This document shows, piece after piece, positions 36,401 to 41,126 of a stretch of 41,126 nucleotides of DNA (the stretch's first letter is position 1; each line of letters starts with the position of its first letter). The position numbers were made by a program, and so were the translations under genes. Below the pieces are notes generated by a model. That model was given only the letters and a program-made list of their open reading frames with translations. It was not told the DNA's origin and ran no database searches. Source of the stretch: Prevotellaceae bacterium UBA2744 (GTDB lineage: Bacteria; Bacteroidota; Bacteroidia; Bacteroidales; Bacteroidaceae); the NCBI GenBank assembly GCA_002353575.1, contig DEJQ01000016.1, forward strand, positions 1,844 through 42,969, given 5' to 3'.

Positions 36401-39400
36401 ATAAAAAATACGGGGTAACCATCGACTCTAAGTCCCTGGTCAAATCTGGCACCTTGCAGAGTATAGAGAATGAAATTATTTCTCACATCTTAACAGCACC
36501 CTGCCAACATTCCGAAAACACCACTGAGACTGAAACATCGTCAGCCATACAATATGCCCCGCTAAGCTATGCCCAGACAGGGGTATATATAGAATGCATG
36601 AAGTTGCAATCTTCTACAGTCTATAATATTCCATCTGTTGTCAGATTCCCACTTTCTATTGATACGACAACACTAAAGAAAGCAGTGGAAACTGTCATAT
36701 CAATGCACCCGCAATTATTCGTACACTTTGAAAGTAACGAAAATGGAATAGTACAGGTCTATACATCCAAACGGGACTCACACGTCACGCTAAAAGAAAC
36801 TACAGAGCAGGCTTTTAATGACTACAAGCATGAGTTTGTACAGCCTTTCAACTTAAATCAAGGTCCTTTATATCGTGCAGAGATTATTAAAACAGAAGAC
36901 AATATATACCTGTTGCTCGATGTGCACCACCTTGTTTTTGATGGAGGTTCCTTCGATATCTTTATGCACGAATTATGTGCCACTCTTAACAATGAAAAAA
37001 TAGAGGCAGAAGACCTTGATTATGCACATTACATAAAACTGGAGAAGGAGTCAGAGAAATCCGAAGAATACATAAAAGCACGCAATTTCTTTGCACAAAG
37101 TTTAGGACAACTGGAAGGCTCTACAGAACTGGAACCAGACCTGACCAATGTGAAGCCGACAGGCTCTACCGAAAGCGTATTCTCGCCTTTTAACTTATCC
37201 GATGTTGATGTCTTTTGCAGGCAACACAGCATTACAGCAGCACATCTCACCCTTGCTGCAGTATTCTACACGCTTTCCCGTTTCACTAATTCAGAACAGG
37301 TTTGTATCACAACCATAAGCAATGGACGTTCAAATCTCCGCATTGCAAACACTATAGGAATGTTCGTCAATACACTGGCATTGAGTGCTACCATTTCGGA
37401 TCAGCCCGTCATAAATTTCATACGTGATGTGAGCGAACGATTTGATAACACCTTGCAACATGAGAATTATCCGTTTGCACAGATTGCAGCAGACTACGAT
37501 CTCACGGCAGACATTATGTTTGCCTATCAGATTGGCGTCATCAGCAACTACCAATATGATGGCAAACAGCTGCAGACAGAGAATCTGGAGATTGATACTC
37601 CCAAGTTTCATGTCGCCTTCTACATCAAAGAAGAGAATGGGAAAGCCGGTGTTCTCATCGAATACGACAATGGTCGTTATAGTGCAGGCATGATGCAGGA
37701 ACTTGCAACATCAATTGTTAATGTTATCACTTCCTTCATTTCACGGCCCACGGCCATATTGACCGATGTATCATTATTGAATAGCAAACAACGTGAGCTC
37801 CTCGACTCGTTCAACAATACTGACATTCCATACGATGAATCTGAAACAATAGTTTCTCTGTTCGAAACTCAGGTTAAAAAGACACCGGACAACATAGCAG
37901 TTGTATATCACGACGTACGACTCACCTACAGACAAGTTGACGATTTGTCTGACCGTATTGCAAGCTACCTTATTTCAAGAGAACTTAAATCAGAAGATGT
38001 CGTATCTATACTCATTCCGCGTTGTGAATGGATGGTCGTAGCTTCCCTGGGGGCACTGAAAGCTGGATGTGCATACCAGCCACTCGACCCCTCATATCCA
38101 CAAGACCGTCTTACATTTATGATGCAGGATGCCAATGCCAAGCTACTTATTGCAGACCGCGAACTGCACGAACTGGTAAATGAATGGGAGGGAAATATTC
38201 TTTTCACCGATGAAATCACAAATATTCCATCTGCATCAAAAGAATCAATCAGTAAGACAGACATCTTGCCGGAATCATTATTCATCCTTCTCTACACAAG
38301 TGGTTCAACAGGTCTGCCTAAAGGATGTCAGTTGGAACACAAGAATCTCGTAGCTTTCTGCCATTGGTATCAGCGCTACTACCAGCTTTCCGACTCCAGT
38401 CGGGTTGCAGCATATGCAAGCTATGGTTTTGACGCATGTATGATGGATATGTATCCAGCACTGACGTGTGGAGCGGCAGTATATATTATAGGCGATGACA
38501 TACGACTTGACCTGCCGGACCTTAACACATACTTCGAGGCAGAGGGCATAACCCATTCATTCATTACCACTCAAGTAGGCTATCAGTTTGCCACAAACTT
38601 TAAAAACAACTCTCTCCTTCACCTCTCGGTAGGAGGAGAGAAGTTAGCAGCCATTAATCCACCCGAGGGATACAAACTGCACAATGGCTATGGACCGACC
38701 GAGTGTACGATATTTACCACGACCTATTGTGTAGATAAATATGAACACAACATTCCTATAGGCAAACCCGTTGACAACATGCGTCTCTACATCGTTGACA
38801 AGCAGGGTAACCGTTTACCTGTAGGAGCAGCCGGCGAACTCTGGGCTAGTGGACCACAAATATCACGTGGCTATCTGAATCGTCCTGACAAAACAGCAGA
38901 AGTATATATCAAGAATCCTTTTACTGACGCACGTAAATATCAGCACATATACCGTACAGGTGACATAGTGCGTTATCTCCCCGATGGAAATATCCAGTTT
39001 GTAGGACGTCGCGACGGACAAGTAAAAGTACGCGGATTCCGTATAGAACTTAAAGAAGTAGAAAGTGTAATACGTCAGTTCCCAGGAATTAAAGACGCCA
39101 CTGTACAGGCATTCGACTACGAAACAGGCGGGAAATACATAGCAGCATACATCGTAAGCGACGAGAACATAGACATAAAGGCTCTTAACCAATTCATCCT
39201 ACAGCAGAAACCCTCTTATATGGTTCCGGCTTCTACGATGCAGTTAAAGAGCATACCTCTGAACCAAAACCAGAAGGTCAATCGTAAAGCCCTGCCTACT
39301 CCGGTAATCCAACATATAGACAGGGAATATGTGGCCCCGAAGAACGATGTGGAAAAATTTCTTTGCGATGTATTCAGTTCGATTCTGGGAGACGAAAAGA

Positions 39401-40770
39401 TTAGCACATCCGACAACTTCTTCGATTTAGGCGGTACATCACTCATGGTGACCCGCATCGTAATCGAAGTTTCCAAAGCTGGATATAACATCACATATGG
39501 TGACATATTTAAATACAAGACCCCAGCGGCTATTGCACAATTTATCGCAGGAGAACAATCGTCAAATACTCAGTCTGCAACTGCCAACAGCCTGGCATCA
39601 TTCGATTATACGGCAATTACAAAGCTTCTAAAGGCAAATACCCTTCAGGCATTCAACCCGGAGAAATCCCCTTTAGGAAATGTAATGATTACAGGATCTA
39701 CCGGCTATCTGGGAATTCACGTCTTACACGAACTTATCTCACATGAAGACGTATCCCTAATCGTATGCCTTGTACGTGCAGTAGATCAGAAAAAAGCAGA
39801 ACGACGACTACGCTCATTGTTATTTTATTATTTTGACAATCAATATGCATCACTCTTTGACAAACGTATCCATGTCGTATTGGGCGATGTAACACAACCA
39901 TTTCATATTCCATATCATATCGATACAGTCTTTAACTGTGCTGCAAATGTCAAGCACTTCTCGAAAGGCACAGATATCGAAGATGTCAACATAGGAGGTA
40001 CTGATAACTGTATTGAATTCTGTCTTCAGAACCATGCACGGCTTATACACGTATCTACCTATAGCACAGCTGGGACAACACTGCCGAATACAGGTCTCGA
40101 CCATCCTGTATTCAATGAGCAGACACTATTCTGGGGGCAATCACTTGAAAACAAATATGCCTGGTCAAAATTCATTGCCGAACGAAATGTTCTCGATGCA
40201 ATGGCAAACAAAGGCCTCCGCGCAAAAATCATGAGAGCAGGAAACATTGCCGCTCGAAGCACAGATGGAGAATTTCAGATGAACTTCCAGTCAAATGCCT
40301 TTATGGGACGACTACGCGTATATCAAATGATAGGAGCCCTACCATATAGCCAGTTTGACAACACGGTCGAATTCTCCCCTGTCAACGAGACCGCACGAGC
40401 AATCGTACTACTCTCCCAGACACCGGACGCCTGCTGTCTGTTCCACACATTCAACCATCACAAAGAGCTATTAGGAGACATTCTGGAACGAATGTCATAC
40501 ATAGACATCAACATACCTGTTACAACAGATGAAGAGTTTTCCTCTCGCATGGAGGAAGCCCAAAAAGATCCTCAGAAAGCAGAACGTATGGCAGGTATGA
40601 TTGCATATATGAACATGAGTCACGGGCAAACCCTTATCACACCCGATATAGTCAACCATCAGACCATGCAGATACTCTATAGACTCGGTTTCCGTTGGAA
40701 CATAACGACATGGGACTATATCGAAAGGATGCTATACGCGATAAACGGACTTGGATTCTTTAACAACTAA
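33454..40770 (+). CDS. Two-module nonribosomal peptide synthetase with terminal reductase (C-A-PCP-C-A-PCP-R)
   Basis: A 2438-residue assembly line. C1 has HHLINDG (His133, His134, Asp138); A1 spans about 425-930 (TSGSTG at 590-595, Asp635, Lys915); PCP1 Ser972 sits in an altered motif, IGLTSI. C2 has HHLVFDG (His1158, His1159); A2 has TSGSTG at 1615-1620, Asp1660 and Lys1941; PCP2 Ser1996 is in LGGTSL. The C-terminal thioester reductase has GSTGYLG (Gly2081, 2084, 2087) and YAWSK (Tyr2235, Lys2239). No thioesterase. All catalytic motifs are present. Starting with a C domain suggests N-acylation of the first residue; the reductase implies aldehyde or alcohol release. By hand alignment to GrsA the pockets read DAMFMGGCYK and DAMFSGGIFK, which I cannot assign to amino acids. 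A phosphopantetheinyl transferase must act from elsewhere. Confidence 0.95.
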   Translation: MKISAPLTKVQYGIYIECMNHQGELCYNIPYLYIFDSRIDTIRFCNATKKAILAHPTLFTQIELDDKSEPIQVINEEYDFDLEVIELNDEATQESDYGWFKKQIRPFNILGNRLFHIGLYKDDKHHYLLWDCHHLINDGTSMQILLHDIDSAYNGNSLTKEDFTLAAIANEEAEIEESPEYEEARKWYHEHFDCSDVVTQLIPDSEEETKSERFIERTLGIPLQQVEDFCQSNGIFKNTLFTTAYAYLLSVYNNEQQALTRTVYNGRTDKRLTNSTGMYVRTIPVYCQYDDNTTTLMLLQKLQEQIAGCRQHKEYSYMDVINDLHLESNNTFVWHGMLFSDMELMGYPMQTVPLINDKEEDKLYIKAYILDNHLCVRAEYDSNEYSDELINQFIESYETVISGFITQPLLGNINIVSKNQLQKLDSFNNNPLPYDKNETIVSLFAKQASTFADKTAVVYKEKKYTYRDVDRLSDNIAAFILSKGLKSEQVVSILIPRCEWMAIASLGVLKAGCAYQPLDPTYPKERLLFMMQDADAKLLIADRELYSKIDEWTGDVFFTDEIGTLHSSAGKTSICLPEISPSALFILLYTSGSTGTPKGVMIEHRNMTAFCNMHCKNSNLNSESHIGAYASFGFDASVMEIWSPLICGASLYIIPEDMRLDLIRLNDYFESNGITHTFMTTQVARQFVNDIENHSLKSFMTGGEKLADVKPSTFTLYNGYGPTESICYVTSFMLDKSYRNIPIGKAVDNMHLYIVDKFGRRLPAGAAGELWVSGPQVSRGYLNRPEKTAEVYISNPFDTQSPYDRIYRTGDIVRYLPDGTLQYVGRQDGQVKIRGFRIELKEVEGIIRQFPGIKDVTVQAFDEAGGGKFIAAYVVSDEQIDTNALAQFIMEEKPPYMVPAATMQIDKIPLNQNQKVDKRALPKPVKSAPSSDTASATPLNILEQELKTIISDIIKTDDFLITDILGFIGLTSISAIKLATAIYKKYGVTIDSKSLVKSGTLQSIENEIISHILTAPCQHSENTTETETSSAIQYAPLSYAQTGVYIECMKLQSSTVYNIPSVVRFPLSIDTTTLKKAVETVISMHPQLFVHFESNENGIVQVYTSKRDSHVTLKETTEQAFNDYKHEFVQPFNLNQGPLYRAEIIKTEDNIYLLLDVHHLVFDGGSFDIFMHELCATLNNEKIEAEDLDYAHYIKLEKESEKSEEYIKARNFFAQSLGQLEGSTELEPDLTNVKPTGSTESVFSPFNLSDVDVFCRQHSITAAHLTLAAVFYTLSRFTNSEQVCITTISNGRSNLRIANTIGMFVNTLALSATISDQPVINFIRDVSERFDNTLQHENYPFAQIAADYDLTADIMFAYQIGVISNYQYDGKQLQTENLEIDTPKFHVAFYIKEENGKAGVLIEYDNGRYSAGMMQELATSIVNVITSFISRPTAILTDVSLLNSKQRELLDSFNNTDIPYDESETIVSLFETQVKKTPDNIAVVYHDVRLTYRQVDDLSDRIASYLISRELKSEDVVSILIPRCEWMVVASLGALKAGCAYQPLDPSYPQDRLTFMMQDANAKLLIADRELHELVNEWEGNILFTDEITNIPSASKESISKTDILPESLFILLYTSGSTGLPKGCQLEHKNLVAFCHWYQRYYQLSDSSRVAAYASYGFDACMMDMYPALTCGAAVYIIGDDIRLDLPDLNTYFEAEGITHSFITTQVGYQFATNFKNNSLLHLSVGGEKLAAINPPEGYKLHNGYGPTECTIFTTTYCVDKYEHNIPIGKPVDNMRLYIVDKQGNRLPVGAAGELWASGPQISRGYLNRPDKTAEVYIKNPFTDARKYQHIYRTGDIVRYLPDGNIQFVGRRDGQVKVRGFRIELKEVESVIRQFPGIKDATVQAFDYETGGKYIAAYIVSDENIDIKALNQFILQQKPSYMVPASTMQLKSIPLNQNQKVNRKALPTPVIQHIDREYVAPKNDVEKFLCDVFSSILGDEKISTSDNFFDLGGTSLMVTRIVIEVSKAGYNITYGDIFKYKTPAAIAQFIAGEQSSNTQSATANSLASFDYTAITKLLKANTLQAFNPEKSPLGNVMITGSTGYLGIHVLHELISHEDVSLIVCLVRAVDQKKAERRLRSLLFYYFDNQYASLFDKRIHVVLGDVTQPFHIPYHIDTVFNCAANVKHFSKGTDIEDVNIGGTDNCIEFCLQNHARLIHVSTYSTAGTTLPNTGLDHPVFNEQTLFWGQSLENKYAWSKFIAERNVLDAMANKGLRAKIMRAGNIAARSTDGEFQMNFQSNAFMGRLRVYQMIGALPYSQFDNTVEFSPVNETARAIVLLSQTPDACCLFHTFNHHKELLGDILERMSYIDINIPVTTDEEFSSRMEEAQKDPQKAERMAGMIAYMNMSHGQTLITPDIVNHQTMQILYRLGFRWNITTWDYIERMLYAINGLGFFNN

Positions 40771-40786
40771 AAAATACATTATAACT

Positions 40787-41089
40787 ATGGTATCAGAAAT
40801 TAAACAAGAAGGCAACAAAACCACCATCTTCTTCAAAGGTGAGCTTGACACGCTGGCTTCGACAGAAGCAGAACAGGAACTGCAACCCATACTGCAAGCA
40901 AAACCGCAAGAAGTAATACTCGACTGCACAAAACTCGAATACATCGCATCTGCAGGATTGCGACTGTTCTTGGCACTTCTTAAATCAGTAAAAACATCAG
41001 GAGGCAATCTGAAGGTAAAAAATATCAATGACGATATTTTAGACGTATTCAAGGTTACTGGCTTCGATTCACTCTTCACAATAATATAA
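40787..41089 (+). CDS. STAS-domain anti-sigma factor antagonist (RsbV/SpoIIAA-like)
   Basis: A 100-residue single STAS domain started at ATG 40787, 16 bases after the NRPS stop; twelve upstream codons in the same frame overlap the NRPS and are rejected. The fold signature is clear: FKGELDTLAS near 16-25, VILDCTKLEYIASAGLRLF near 43-61 and a C-terminal VKNINDDILDVFKVTGFDSLFTI. In SpoIIAA the phosphorylated Ser follows an Asp; here Ser55 keeps the place (IASAGLR) while the Asp is Ala54. It is the likely substrate of the SpoIIE and RsbW-like domains encoded 7 kb upstream in the same operon. The downstream target is not in the window. Confidence 0.92.
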   Translation: MVSEIKQEGNKTTIFFKGELDTLASTEAEQELQPILQAKPQEVILDCTKLEYIASAGLRLFLALLKSVKTSGGNLKVKNINDDILDVFKVTGFDSLFTII

Positions 41090-41126
41090 CGACACACATA
41101 CCTAAAAACGGAGAGCCCCCCATACA
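41090..41126 (+). other. Right edge: possible leader of a further gene
   Basis: The last 37 bases contain GGAGAG, which might be a ribosome binding site, but no start codon or terminator. The operon may therefore continue past the window. Confidence 0.3.

Noticed and set aside
33454..40770. Siderophore synthetase
   Set aside because: No TonB receptor, iron transporter, salicylate or hydroxamate genes or cyclisation domains are near, and release is by a reductase.
31211..41089. Classical SigB-type stress operon
   Set aside because: The phosphatase, ATPase and STAS parts are present but no sigma factor gene is in the window and an NRPS occupies the middle.

Overview
The window looks like the chromosome of a Bacteroidales bacterium, most probably Prevotellaceae. 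Supporting signs are promoters of the Bacteroidetes type (TTTG, about 20 bases, then TAnnTTTG), a PorX/PorW pair from type IX secretion control, a C10 (streptopain/interpain-like) protease, a fused aspartokinase-homoserine dehydrogenase next to an ApgM-type homoserine kinase, and class II xylose isomerase. Genus assignment is inference. Almost every base is in or next to a gene; no gene-free stretch exceeds 300 bases. No phage, insertion sequence or CRISPR array was seen.

Layout. (1) 169-8895, minus strand: a three-part RND efflux operon (adaptor, pump, outer-membrane factor) running with a 6-base gap into xylulokinase and xylose isomerase. (2) 9079-10797: a secreted C10 cysteine protease whose promoter is nearly identical to that of the efflux operon. 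(3) 10999-11071: tRNA-Phe on the plus strand with its own promoter and a terminator that also suits the opposing transcript. (4) 11157-20003, minus strand: a six-gene run cysS, small membrane protein, thrA, ApgM-type homoserine kinase, thrC, pgpH-like c-di-AMP phosphodiesterase. (5) 20225-24611, plus strand: dnaE, trxA and a small acidic protein. (6) 24608-31107, minus strand: aroA, a 96-residue protein, porW/sprE-like lipoprotein, porX, tsaE. (7) 31211-41089, plus strand: a membrane sensor with SpoIIE phosphatase and RsbW-like ATPase domains, a 2438-residue two-module NRPS ending in a reductase, and a STAS antagonist.

Region 7 is the most striking part. A complete partner-switch set (phosphatase, kinase-like ATPase and phosphorylatable STAS protein) brackets a nonribosomal peptide synthetase of layout C-A-PCP-C-A-PCP-R. 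The assembly line should release a two-residue product, probably N-acylated because it begins with a condensation domain, as an aldehyde or alcohol; aldehydes of this type can cyclise or inhibit proteases. I infer that the sensor controls production or use of this metabolite. No sigma factor, phosphopantetheinyl transferase or exporter for it lies in the window, and the right edge cuts off just before what may be a further gene.
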